A DNA stretch of 64,000 bases from Rhodanobacter denitrificans (GTDB taxonomy: Bacteria; Pseudomonadota; Gammaproteobacteria; Xanthomonadales; Rhodanobacteraceae), in NCBI RefSeq assembly GCF_000230695.2, contig NC_020541.1, positions 744,001 to 808,000 on the forward strand, written 5' to 3'. The notes beneath the pieces are model-generated. The model saw only the letters and a program-made list of their open reading frames with translations. It searched no databases and was not told the DNA's origin. The translations under genes and the position numbers were made by a program. Every line of letters begins with the position of its first letter. Within the stretch, counting starts at the first letter, position 1. Of the stretch, positions 34,335 through 43,649 are shown in pieces.

Positions 34335-34647
34335 GATAAATCTCCCCGATTCGCATGGCATGGGCCGTCCCGCACCCGGCTGGCAGGGAGCTTGGCATCA
34401 AATGTTATCGGTATCAAGATACCGATAACATTTGATGCGGAAGGTTAGCCCGGACCGTTCCGGGGCGAAGGAGAAGGGCATGGATACGTGCTTTCCGCCT
34501 GTGCCGGCGGTGCTGCCGGCGGGCACGCGGGGCGAGGTTGCATCGGCAAGGCGAATGTCGACACACTGCAGGTGCCGGTGCCGGCCATCACCGCAGTCCG
34601 GCGGCGCCACGGCAGCGGATCGGCCAGACCAACAGGGAATCGGACCG
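34335..34647. promoter_or_regulatory. Divergent promoter region of the alpha-glucoside locus
   Basis: This 313-base gap separates the GH65-PGM fusion from lacI. It contains the 42-bp palindrome at 34396-34437 and must hold both promoters. The part from 34440 to 34640 is open in frame with lacI but reads as Cys/Arg/Pro-rich noise, so I do not treat it as coding. Confidence 0.55.
34396..34437. promoter_or_regulatory. Perfect 20+2+20 palindrome, probable LacI-family operator
   Basis: The left arm CATCAAATGTTATCGGTATC and its exact reverse complement are separated by AA. Each arm contains a 14-base LacI-like site (TGTTATCGGTATCA and its inverted counterpart) with a central CG, so two operators overlap head to head. 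It sits between the divergent GH65-PGM gene and lacI. A terminator is unlikely because no U-tract follows on either strand and neither gene ends here. Confidence 0.75.
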
Positions 34648-35652
34648 TTGAGCAAGAAGGGCACGCGCAAGCAGGCGTCGGGCGGTCCGACCATGGCCGA
34701 CTTGGCGCAACTGGCCGGGGTATCCAAGATCACCGTCTCGCGGGCGCTGGCCGACAGCCCGCTGGTCAATCCGGAAACCCGCGAACGGATCCAGGCGCTG
34801 GCGCGCGAGCACGGCTACAAGCTCAACATCAGCGCGCGCAACCTGCGCTTGCGCCGCAGCCACACGGTGGCGGTGATCGTAGAGATGAAGCCGTCCACCG
34901 ACCGCACCATGTTCGATCCGTACCCGCTGGTGCTGCTGGGCGGTATTTCGCAGGAACTGACCGCGGCCGGCTACAGCGTGCTGCTGACCACCCGCCAGGG
35001 CGCCAGCGCGGCGGCGGTGCAGGCGGCGGACGGGCTGATCCTGCTGGGCCAGGGTGCGCACCAGGACGCGGTGCGCCGGTTCGACAAGCTGAACCTGCCG
35101 ATGGTGGTGTGGGGCGCGCAGTCGGCCAGCGATGCGCACGTGGTGGTGGGCAGCGACAACCGCCTCGGCGGCGCGGTGGTGGCGCGGCATTTCATTGCGC
35201 TGGGCCGGCGCCGGCCGGTGTTCATCGGCAATCCCAGCCATCCGGAAATCTTCGAGCGCCTGAACGGTTTCATCGACGCGCTGGCGCTGCGCGGGATCAA
35301 GCCGCTGCTGATGCGGCGCGACGAGTTCACCGTGGACTCGGGCATGGACGCGGTGCGCTCGCTGCATGAGCGCAAGGTCGGCTTCGACGCGATCTTCGCC
35401 TGCAACGACCTGCTGGCGATGGGCGCGATCCGCGCCACGCTGGACCTGGGGCGCTCGGTGCCAGCCGATGTCTCGGTGGTCGGCTACGACGACATGCCGC
35501 TCGGCGCCAGCTTCCTGCCGCCGCTGAGTTCGGTGCGGCAGGACTGGCAGGAGGGCGGCATGTTGCTGGCGCGCAAGGTGCTGGCGCTGATCGAGGGCGA
35601 GCCGGCCAGCTCGGAGACCCTGCCGGTCAGCCTGATTGTGCGCTCGACCTGA
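34648..35652 (+). CDS. LacI-family transcriptional regulator of the alpha-glucoside locus
   Basis: The 334-residue protein has an N-terminal LacI helix-turn-helix (MADLAQLAGVSKITVSRAL) and hinge. A periplasmic-binding-protein-like effector domain follows, with IFACNDLLAMGAI, VSVVGYDDMPLG and PLSSVRQD. It should bind the palindrome upstream and repress both its own gene and the divergent operon until a sugar or sugar phosphate binds. TTG 34648 is chosen as start, with AGGGAA about 11 bases before it; ATG 34693 at the start of the helix-turn-helix is the alternative. It ends 22 bases from the convergent pilS stop, marking the edge of the sugar island. Confidence 0.9.
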   Translation: MSKKGTRKQASGGPTMADLAQLAGVSKITVSRALADSPLVNPETRERIQALAREHGYKLNISARNLRLRRSHTVAVIVEMKPSTDRTMFDPYPLVLLGGISQELTAAGYSVLLTTRQGASAAAVQAADGLILLGQGAHQDAVRRFDKLNLPMVVWGAQSASDAHVVVGSDNRLGGAVVARHFIALGRRRPVFIGNPSHPEIFERLNGFIDALALRGIKPLLMRRDEFTVDSGMDAVRSLHERKVGFDAIFACNDLLAMGAIRATLDLGRSVPADVSVVGYDDMPLGASFLPPLSSVRQDWQEGGMLLARKVLALIEGEPASSETLPVSLIVRST

Positions 35653-35674
35653 GCATCTGCCGGCTGCCGCTGCA

Positions 35675-37327
35675 TCAGCGCGTGGCGGCGGCCTGGGTGG
35701 TTTCGGCAGCGTCGGCCGGACTGCGCGCCGGCGGGGTCAGCACCAGCCGGAAGCAGCTGCCGCCGCCGGCCACGCGCACGTATTCCAGCGCGGCCTGGTT
35801 CGCGTCGCTCATCTGCCGGGCCAGGTACAGGCCCAGGCCGGTGCCGTATTCGTGGGTGGTATAGAACGGCTCGAAGATCTGCGCGGCCACCTTCGGCGCG
35901 ATGCCGGGGCCGCGGTCGATCACTTCCAGGATCGGCACGCCGTGCTCGCCCTGCCGGCTCACCACCATCACCCGCGCCGGCTCGCCGGGCAGGCGACCGT
36001 AGCGCAGCGCGTTCTGCACCAGGTTCCACACCACCTGCTGCAGCTGCTGCGGGTCGGCCACCGCCGCCACCGGGGTGCCGCCGTTGGCGATCGCGCGCAG
36101 CGAGTCGGCGCCGAGGTCGTTGCCCTGGCAGTACTCCTCGACGAAGGCCTGCGCCCAGTGGCCCAGGTCCAGCGTCTCCGGGCGCGAGCGCTCGCGCCGC
36201 GACAGCTGCAGGATGTTCTCGATGATCTCGTTGAGCCGGATGCAGTGGTTGTTGATGATCTCGACCATGCGCTGGTCGGTGGCGTCCATGCTGGTCGACT
36301 CGGCGAGCAGTTGCGCCGAGTAGCGGATCGCCGCCAGCGGGTTGCGGATTTCGTGCGCGATCGAGGCCGACAGCCGGCCCAGCGAGGTCAGCGTGAGCTC
36401 CTCGGCGCGGCGCGACAGCAGCGAGGTGTCGTCGAGGAAGATCAGCACGTGCGAGTCGTCGTTCGGCGCCAGCCGGGTGAAGCGCGGCACCACCTCGGGC
36501 ACGCCGTCGGCGAGCTGGGTGGCGGTCTCGTCCAGCTTGCCGGAGGTCATCCAGTGATACAGCCGGCGCGACAGCTCCGGCGCCAGCTGGCCGAGGTCGC
36601 GCTGGTCGGCGCCGGGGTTGCCCATCAGCATCCACGCCGACTCGTTGATCTGGTGGATGCGGTTGGCGTCGTCGACCAGCAGCACGCCGGTCTTCATGCG
36701 GCGGATGATCAGCTCGTTGACCTGGGCCAGGTTGGCCAGGTCGGTGCTGCGCTGCTCGGCCAGCGCCTCGGTGGCGCGCAGCTGCCGGCCCAGCACGTGG
36801 CACAGCGTGGTGGTGGCGAAGTAGGCCAGGCCGAACAGTGCCGCCTCGAGCAGGTCGCGGTCGCCGGGGCTGCCGCCGGGGTTGCCGAACAGGGTGTGCC
36901 CGAGCATGCCCAGCGTGGCCAGCGCGGCGAAGAAGCTGGACAGCCGCAGCGGCAGGATCAGCGCGCCGGCGCTGAGGTTCACCGCCAGCATCATGGCGAT
37001 GCCGATGCGCGCGTCGTGCATCGCGGCGATCGTCAGCACGGCGGCGGCGATGTCCACCGCCAGGGTCACCGCCACCATCGTGCGGGCGTACGGCATGCTG
37101 CGCCGGTTGAACAGCAGCGCGAGCAGGGCGAACACTAGGTACAGCGTGGTCACGCCGCGGGCGAAGTCGGGCATCGCCAGCTCGGGCCAGCCCAGGCCCG
37201 GTGGACTGAACGCCAGGCCGGCGTAGACCAGCGCCTGCACCAGCCGGAACGCGTTGAGGAACGTCAGCTCGTGGCGGATCGTCGCCGTTCCCGCGCGCTG
37301 GGCGTTCAGGGGTGCTGTGCTGGACAT
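35675..37327 (-). CDS. pilS: Type IV pilus sensor histidine kinase PilS
   Basis: The 550-residue protein has six hydrophobic N-terminal segments (about residues 28-200), the PilS membrane layout, and a PAS domain (ELIIRRMKTGVLLVDDANRIHQINESAW). The kinase core has SASIAHEIRNPLAAI (His325), NLVQNALRYG, DRGPGIAP and GTGLGLYLARQM. PilS senses the state of pilin in the membrane and phosphorylates PilR. In Xanthomonas the pair adjoins the sucCD/pilABC region; here pilS still adjoins sucC (divergent), but pilR lies about 10.8 kb downstream beyond the alpha-glucoside locus. The ATG at 37327 is chosen over a frame running to 37594 through the intergenic region. Confidence 0.87.
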   Translation of the reverse strand: MSSTAPLNAQRAGTATIRHELTFLNAFRLVQALVYAGLAFSPPGLGWPELAMPDFARGVTTLYLVFALLALLFNRRSMPYARTMVAVTLAVDIAAAVLTIAAMHDARIGIAMMLAVNLSAGALILPLRLSSFFAALATLGMLGHTLFGNPGGSPGDRDLLEAALFGLAYFATTTLCHVLGRQLRATEALAEQRSTDLANLAQVNELIIRRMKTGVLLVDDANRIHQINESAWMLMGNPGADQRDLGQLAPELSRRLYHWMTSGKLDETATQLADGVPEVVPRFTRLAPNDDSHVLIFLDDTSLLSRRAEELTLTSLGRLSASIAHEIRNPLAAIRYSAQLLAESTSMDATDQRMVEIINNHCIRLNEIIENILQLSRRERSRPETLDLGHWAQAFVEEYCQGNDLGADSLRAIANGGTPVAAVADPQQLQQVVWNLVQNALRYGRLPGEPARVMVVSRQGEHGVPILEVIDRGPGIAPKVAAQIFEPFYTTHEYGTGLGLYLARQMSDANQAALEYVRVAGGGSCFRLVLTPPARSPADAAETTQAAATR

Positions 37328-37647
37328 CGTGCGGCCTGTACGGGAGGGATGTACTGGAAGAATCAGCGCATTTCCTGGGGTCGGGGGTGAGTATAGACGG
37401 GCTGCTTGGCGCTGTGAGCGGGGCAGAAATCGCATGGGATCGGCCTGTGCGGGCGTTCCGGGCCGGCGGCCCTTTCCATCGGCGCCCGCTTCCGCGAAAA
37501 TAGGCGGCCGTATTGCGCGGTTTGCCGGTTCGGTCCGGCAGGCGCACTGCATCCCGGCAGCGCGTCCATCCGCCGTCCGACCTTCCTGACCCACGCTGGT
37601 GCGCCGCGTGCGGCCGCCATCGTTTCTCCGTTCGCTCGAGGTATCGA
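37328..37647. promoter_or_regulatory. Divergent intergenic region pilS-sucC
   Basis: This 320-base region must contain promoters for pilS (leftward) and sucC (rightward). I see no clear operator palindrome, RNA gene or small coding sequence in it; frames crossing it are arginine-rich noise. Confidence 0.4.
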
Positions 37648-38811
<1,164 letters not shown>

Positions 38812-38825
38812 GGAGCAATCGAAAC

Positions 38826-39698
38826 ATGAGCGTACTCGTCAACAAAAATACCAAGGTGCTGGTGCAGGGCTTCACCGGCCAGCAGGGCACCTTCCACGCA
38901 CAGCAGTGCCTCGACTACGGCACCCAGGTGGTCGGCGGCGTCACCCCGGGCAAGGGTGGCTCCCAGCACATCGGCCTGCCGGTGTTCAACTCGGTCGACG
39001 AAGCGGTGCTGGAAACCGGCGCCGACGCGTCGGTGATCTTCGTGCCGCCGCCGTTCGCGGCCGACTCGATCCTGGAAGCGATCGATGCCGGCATCAAGGT
39101 GATCGTGGCGATCACCGAAGGCATCCCGGTGCTGGACATGCTTCGCGTGAAGAACGTGCTGGCGCAGCATCCGGAAACCATCCTGATCGGGCCGAACTGC
39201 CCCGGCATCATCACCCCGGGCGAGTGCAAGATCGGCATCCAGCCGGGCCACATCCACATGCCGGGCAAGGTCGGCATCGTGTCGCGTTCGGGCACGCTGA
39301 CCTATGAAGCGGTGTTCCAGACCACCAACGAGGGCCTGGGCCAGTCCACCTGCATCGGCATCGGCGGCGACCCGATCAACGGCCTGAACTTCATCGACTG
39401 CCTGAAGCTGTTCCAGGACGACCCGCAGACCGAAGGCATCATCATGGTCGGCGAGATCGGCGGCAGCGCCGAGGAAGACGCCGCCGAGTTCATCGGCGAG
39501 TACGTGACCAAGCCGGTGGTGTCGTTCATCGCCGGCGCCTCGGCCCCGGCCGGCAAGCGCATGGGCCATGCCGGTGCGATCATCTCCGGCGGCAAGGGCA
39601 CCGCCGCGGCGAAGTTCGCCGCGCTGGAGAAGGCCGGTGTCACCACGGTGAAGTCGCCGGCCGACCTGGGCAAGACGCTGGCGAAGCTGATGAAGTAA
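38826..39698 (+). CDS. sucD: Succinyl-CoA synthetase alpha subunit
   Basis: The 290-residue protein has the CoA-binding Rossmann domain ([26 protein letters not shown]), the signature [17 protein letters not shown], and the phospho-histidine loop [18 protein letters not shown], in which the His is transiently phosphorylated. It partners SucC. Length is standard. A strong Rho-independent terminator follows 27 bases after the stop, closing the sucCD operon. Confidence 0.98.
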   Translation: MSVLVNKNTKVLVQGFTGQQGTFHAQQCLDYGTQVVGGVTPGKGGSQHIGLPVFNSVDEAVLETGADASVIFVPPPFAADSILEAIDAGIKVIVAITEGIPVLDMLRVKNVLAQHPETILIGPNCPGIITPGECKIGIQPGHIHMPGKVGIVSRSGTLTYEAVFQTTNEGLGQSTCIGIGGDPINGLNFIDCLKLFQDDPQTEGIIMVGEIGGSAEEDAAEFIGEYVTKPVVSFIAGASAPAGKRMGHAGAIISGGKGTAAAKFAALEKAGVTTVKSPADLGKTLAKLMK

Positions 39699-39724
39699 GT
39701 CGGCGCCGCCGTGCCGTAAAATGC

Positions 39725-39758
39725 GAAGGCCGCGATACGTCGCGGCCTTCGTCGTTTT
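39725..39758 (+). terminator. Rho-independent terminator of sucCD
   Basis: An 11-bp perfect stem (GAAGGCCGCGA with its complement) closed by a UACG tetraloop is followed by GUCGUUUU, just after sucD and before nadE. Confidence 0.85.
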
Positions 39759-39774
39759 CCGGAGCAGGAAGTCC

Positions 39775-41433
39775 ATGGCAAAGCTGCGTGTGGCGCTGGC
39801 CCAGTTCGATTTCGCGGTCGGTGCGGTGGCGGCGAATGCCGCGAAGGTGGGCGAGCTGATCGCCCGGGCGCGCGCCGGCGGCGCCGCGCTGGTGGCGTTT
39901 CCCGAGCTGACCCTCTCCGGCTATCCGCCGGAGGATCTGCTGCTGCGACCGAGCTTCCTGGCTGCCTGCGCCAGCGAGCTGGCCACGCTGGCGGCGGCGA
40001 GCCACGGCGTTGCCGCCCTGGTCGGCCACCCGTACAGCGAGGGCGAGGTGTTCAACGCGGCCAGCCTGCTGCGCGACGGCAAGGTGGACTGCACCGCACA
40101 CAAGCAGGCGCTGCCGAACTACGGCGTGTTCGACGACAAGCGCTATTTCCGCCCGGGCCACGCCTCGGTCACGACCATGATCGACGGGGTGAGCGTCGGC
40201 CTGCTGATCTGCGAGGACGTGTGGCAGCCGGAGCCGGCGGCGCAGGCTGCGGCGGCCGGTGCGGAGCTGCTGGTGGTGATCAACGCCTCACCGTGGGACG
40301 AGCGCAAGCAGGCCGAGCGCGAGGCGGTGCTGGCCGCGCGCGCGCGAGAGACCGGTTGCGCGATCGCCTACCTCAACCTGGTCGGCGGCCAGGACGAGGT
40401 GGTCTACGACGGCGGCTCGCTGCTGGTGGACGGCGACGGCATGGTCGCCGCGCGCGCGCCGGCCTTCGTCGACGCGCTGCTGTGGGCCGGGTTCGATCCG
40501 GCCACGCGCCGCTGGTCGGCGGACGACTGGCCGGTCGCCGCCGACCCATCGCTGGAGGCGACGCTGTACGCCGCCCTGGTGCGCGGCACCCGCGACTACA
40601 TCGACAAGAACGCCTTCAGTGGCGTGCTGCTGGGCCTGTCTGGTGGCATCGACTCCGCACTGACGCTGGCGCTGGCAGTCGACGCGCTGGGCGCCTCACG
40701 CGTCACCGCGGTGATGATGCCCACCCGCTACACCTCGCAGTTGTCGCTGGACGGCGCACGCGCGCAGGCGCAACGGCAGGGCGTGGACTACCACGTGATC
40801 GACATCGAGCCGACCTGCCAGTCGTTCGTCGCGGCACTGGCGCCGGCGTTCGCCGGCAAGGCGGCCGACACCACCGAGGAGAACCTGCAGTCGCGCACGC
40901 GCGGCGTGATGTTGATGGCGCTCTCCAACAAGCATGGCAAGCTCTTGCTCGCCACCGGCAACAAGAGCGAGATGGCGGTCGGCTACTGCACGCTGTACGG
41001 CGACATGTGCGGCGCCTACGCGCCGCTGAAGGACGTCTACAAGACCGTGGTGTACCGGCTGGCGCGCTGGCGGAATGGGGCCGGGAGTGGGGAAAACAAC
41101 GCGGCGGGACGAGCCATTTCCGATTTCCGGTTGCCCATTCCCCCCGAAGTCATCGACCGCCCGCCCTCGGCCGAGCTGCGCGACAACCAGACCGACCAGG
41201 ACTCGCTGCCGCCGTACGACGAGCTGGATGCGATCCTCGAACGCTTCATCGAGGGCGAGCAGTCGCAGGCGGAGATCGTGGCGCAGGGCTTCGATGCCGA
41301 CGTGGTGCGCCGGGTGGTGCGGCTGGTGCTGCTGAACGAGTTCAAGCGGCGGCAGTCGGCGCCGGGTCCGCGCGTGACCACCCGCGCGTTCGGCCGCGAG
41401 CGGCGCTATCCGATTACTTCGGGCTGGCATTGA
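39775..41433 (+). CDS. nadE: Glutamine-dependent NAD+ synthetase
   Basis: The 552-residue protein has an N-terminal nitrilase-fold glutaminase domain with the Glu-Lys-Cys triad in FPELTLSGY, CTAHKQALPNYG and LLICEDVW. The C-terminal synthetase domain has the pyrophosphate loop GVLLGLSGGIDSA and LLATGNKSEMAVGYCTLYGDMCGAYAPLKD. It converts deamido-NAD to NAD using ammonia from glutamine. About residues 435-455 (YRLARWRNGAGSG... to PIPPEVIDRPPS) lie at a variable loop. They appear longer and Gly/Asn/Ala-rich, with DNA of G-rich and C-rich inverted character, perhaps an in-frame repeat insertion. The start ATG at 39775 follows an AGGA-type site. Confidence 0.95.
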   Translation: MAKLRVALAQFDFAVGAVAANAAKVGELIARARAGGAALVAFPELTLSGYPPEDLLLRPSFLAACASELATLAAASHGVAALVGHPYSEGEVFNAASLLRDGKVDCTAHKQALPNYGVFDDKRYFRPGHASVTTMIDGVSVGLLICEDVWQPEPAAQAAAAGAELLVVINASPWDERKQAEREAVLAARARETGCAIAYLNLVGGQDEVVYDGGSLLVDGDGMVAARAPAFVDALLWAGFDPATRRWSADDWPVAADPSLEATLYAALVRGTRDYIDKNAFSGVLLGLSGGIDSALTLALAVDALGASRVTAVMMPTRYTSQLSLDGARAQAQRQGVDYHVIDIEPTCQSFVAALAPAFAGKAADTTEENLQSRTRGVMLMALSNKHGKLLLATGNKSEMAVGYCTLYGDMCGAYAPLKDVYKTVVYRLARWRNGAGSGENNAAGRAISDFRLPIPPEVIDRPPSAELRDNQTDQDSLPPYDELDAILERFIEGEQSQAEIVAQGFDADVVRRVVRLVLLNEFKRRQSAPGPRVTTRAFGRERRYPITSGWH

Positions 41434-41489
41434 CCCTCGAAGCGAAGGGTCGCCGCCATATCGACGAAGCCGAACCCGCACGGCACGGT

Positions 41490-41560
41490 TGCTCCCTCTC
41501 CCTCCGGCGACCGAAGGGAGTCCCCTTGCGGGTGAGAGGCTTGGGGTGAGGGTGCGGGGC
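41490..41560. repeat. C/G-rich repeat element between nadE and bamD
   Basis: The convergent gap holds CTCCCTCTCCCTCC, then GAAGGGAGTCCCCTTGCGGG, then GTGAGAGGCTTGGGGTGAGGG. This is the layout of imperfect inverted repeats often scattered between genes in Xanthomonadales genomes. It carries no open frame of interest. Confidence 0.45.
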
Positions 41561-41576
41561 TGGCGAGATCCCCATG

Positions 41577-41601
41577 AAAAAAGCCGGCGCGGACGCCGGC
41601 T
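41577..41601 (-). terminator. Rho-independent terminator of bamD
   Basis: On the minus strand an 8-bp GC stem (AGCCGGCG and complement) with a four-base loop is followed by six U, 28 bases after the bamD stop. Confidence 0.85.
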
Positions 41602-41629
41602 CTCTTGTGGACGGAGCAGTCGGCAAAGC

Positions 41630-42463
41630 TCAATGATGCCCCGAGAACGGCACCATCTTGCGCAGCGTGGACGGCGCATGCGGCCACTTGGCGTCGCTCA
41701 GGTACGGGTGGTTCGGGTAGTTCAGCGCCAGCACCTGGCGGCTCTGGTCGGCCAGGGTCTTCTGGTCCAGCGCCAGGTAGCTGCGGGTGAGGATGGCCAG
41801 CGCATCGCCGGTCTGCGATGCCTGCTGGTAATGCTCGATCACGTACTGCGCGCGGTCGGCGGCGGCGACGTAGGCCTTGTTGCGCAGGTAGAACTCGGCC
41901 ACGTTGATCTCGTGCTCGGCCAGTATGTTGCGCAGGTAGATCATGCGCTGGCGCGCATCGGCGGTATACGCACTGTCCGGGAAGCGCCGCGACAGCTCGG
42001 CGAAGTCGTCGAACGACTGCAGGTTGTAGCCCTGATCGCGACGCGACTGCGAACCTTCGCGGTTGATGAAGCGCTCGATCACGCCGCTGGTGCGGTCGAA
42101 GTTGATCAGGCCGCGCAGGTAGTAGGCATAATCGACGTGCTTGTTGGCCGGGTAGGTCTTGATGAAGCGGTTCACGGTCGACAAGGCATCATCGGGCTGG
42201 TTGTCCTTGTATTGCGCGTAGGCCATCTCCAGTTGTGCCTGCTCGTTGTACTCGCCCGACGGGAAACGCGCGATCAGGCGCTGGTAGGCCTTGGTGGCGG
42301 CGGCGTAGTCGGCGTTCTGCAGCGAGGCGTGCGCGTTGTCGTACAGCGCGACCAGCGGCATCGTGTCGATGGTTTCGCGTTTCGACTTGAACATCGAACA
42401 GGCGCTCATCGACACGACGAGCATCAGCACCACAAGCACTTTGAGTACAGGCAATTTGGGCAT
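41630..42463 (-). CDS. bamD: Outer membrane protein assembly factor BamD
   Basis: The 277-residue lipoprotein has a hydrophobic leader ending in VSMSAC (lipidated Cys22). Tetratricopeptide repeats typical of BamD/YfiO follow: LYDNAHASLQNADYAAATKAYQRLIARFPSGEYNEQAQLEMAYAQYK in segments, TVNRFIKTYPANKHVDYAYYLRGLINF and RRFPDSAYTADARQRM. It is a component of the BAM machine at the inner face of the outer membrane and is essential in many Gram-negatives. ATG 42463 is used; ATG 42496 is possible and neither has a clear Shine-Dalgarno. It is divergent from rluD, the usual bamD-rluD arrangement. Confidence 0.95.
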   Translation of the reverse strand: MPKLPVLKVLVVLMLVVSMSACSMFKSKRETIDTMPLVALYDNAHASLQNADYAAATKAYQRLIARFPSGEYNEQAQLEMAYAQYKDNQPDDALSTVNRFIKTYPANKHVDYAYYLRGLINFDRTSGVIERFINREGSQSRRDQGYNLQSFDDFAELSRRFPDSAYTADARQRMIYLRNILAEHEINVAEFYLRNKAYVAAADRAQYVIEHYQQASQTGDALAILTRSYLALDQKTLADQSRQVLALNYPNHPYLSDAKWPHAPSTLRKMVPFSGHH

Positions 42464-42567
42464 CGGCAGCCGGGGTGGGTCGATCGTTGGGCGCATAAGG
42501 AAGGAGTTCGGATGTTTGAGCGAAAAGGCATGATAGCCGAAACCGGCCACAGCCCGTGGAGGCCGGC

Positions 42568-43542
42568 ATGACCACGATCCGGCACGAGGCGGAGGTGCCG
42601 CTGGGGGCGGCGGGACGCAGGTTCGACCAGGCGCTGGCCGAGATGTTCCCCGATTATTCGCGTTCGCGGCTCAGCGGTTGGATCAAATCCGGCGCCGTGA
42701 CCCTGGACGGCGCGCAGGCGCCGCCGCGGCAGCTGCTGCGGGGCGGCGAGCGGGTGTGCCTTGAGGTCGAGCTGGAAAACGAGGTGTCCAGCGCGGCGGA
42801 GGACATCGCGCTGACCATCGTGCACGAGGACGCGCACCTGCTGGTGCTGGACAAGCCGGCCGGGCTGGTGGTCCATCCCGGCGCCGGCAACCCGGCCGGC
42901 ACCCTGCTGAACGCGCTGCTGCACCACGACCCGCAGCTGGCCGAACTGCCGCGCGCCGGCATCGTGCACCGGCTGGACAAGGACACCTCCGGCCTGATGG
43001 TGGTGGCGCGGACCCTGCCGACGTACACCGCGCTGGTCGACCTGCTGTCGCGCCACGAAGTGGAGCGCCAGTACGAAGCGGTGGTGCTGGGCACGCTGGT
43101 GGCCGGCGGCACGGTGGATGCGCCGATCGGGCGCAGCATGGGCGACCGCCTGCGCCAGGCGGTACGCGACGAGGAAGACGGCAAGCGCGCGGTGACCCAC
43201 TACCGCCTGCGCGAGCGCTTCCGCGCGCACAGCCTGCTGCAATGCCAGCTGGAAACCGGCCGCACCCACCAGATCCGCGTGCACCTGGCGCATATCGGCC
43301 ATCCGCTGGTCGGCGACCCGCTGTACGGCGGCGGCCTGAAGCTGCCCAAGGGCGCCAGCGCGGAACTGGCTGCCACCCTGCGCGGTTTCCGCCGGCAGGC
43401 GTTGCATGCCGAGAAGCTGTCGTTCATCCACCCGGCCAGCGGCGAGGCGCTGTCGTTCGGCGCGCAGCGGCCGGCCGACCTGCAGGCGCTGATCGAGGCG
43501 CTGCGCGCGGACCTGGCCGAGCACGGTTCGGATCGCTACTGA
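42568..43542 (+). CDS. rluD: 23S rRNA pseudouridine synthase RluD
   Basis: The 324-residue enzyme has an N-terminal S4 RNA-binding domain ([25 protein letters not shown]) and the RluA-family catalytic domain with [13 protein letters not shown], catalytic Asp137, and [25 protein letters not shown]. It makes pseudouridines 1911, 1915 and 1917 in helix 69 of 23S rRNA in E. coli. GGAGG lies 6 bases before ATG 42568. The divergent bamD and downstream pgeF (yfiH) are the conserved neighbours across gammaproteobacteria, which supports RluD over RluC. Confidence 0.96.
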   Translation: MTTIRHEAEVPLGAAGRRFDQALAEMFPDYSRSRLSGWIKSGAVTLDGAQAPPRQLLRGGERVCLEVELENEVSSAAEDIALTIVHEDAHLLVLDKPAGLVVHPGAGNPAGTLLNALLHHDPQLAELPRAGIVHRLDKDTSGLMVVARTLPTYTALVDLLSRHEVERQYEAVVLGTLVAGGTVDAPIGRSMGDRLRQAVRDEEDGKRAVTHYRLRERFRAHSLLQCQLETGRTHQIRVHLAHIGHPLVGDPLYGGGLKLPKGASAELAATLRGFRRQALHAEKLSFIHPASGEALSFGAQRPADLQALIEALRADLAEHGSDRY

Positions 43543-43584
43543 GGGCAAGCGCCAAGGAACGCCGCCGGTGCCTGTGCGATGCTT

Positions 43585-43647
43585 CCCGAATCCCGAATCC
43601 CGAATCCCGAATCCCGAATCCCGAATCCCGAATCCCGAATCCCGAGA
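43585..43647. repeat. Heptanucleotide tandem repeat (CCCGAAT)8 plus partial copy
   Basis: Eight exact copies of CCCGAAT run from 43585 to 43640, followed by CCCGAGA, ending two bases before the pgeF start codon. The unit is not a multiple of three and contains no stop in any frame on either strand. It occupies the 5' leader of pgeF, including the place of its ribosome binding site. Confidence 0.95.
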
Positions 43648-43649
43648 AA

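Noticed and set aside
34396..34437. Palindrome considered as a terminator
   Set aside because: It lies upstream of both divergent genes and lacks a U-tract on either strand.
31014..34448. Plus-strand frame of 1144 codons opposite the GH65-PGM fusion
   Set aside because: It is a shadow of a gene with clear catalytic motifs. Its own translation is low-complexity and Arg/Gln/Val-rich.
43585..43647. Tandem repeat considered as a CRISPR array
   Set aside because: The copies are contiguous 7-bp units with no spacers, and there are no cas genes.
43242..43649. Upstream extension of pgeF into rluD through the heptamer repeat
   Set aside because: The extension repeats IPNPESR-like residues and matches nothing in the YfiH family. 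It is open only because the repeat lacks stops.
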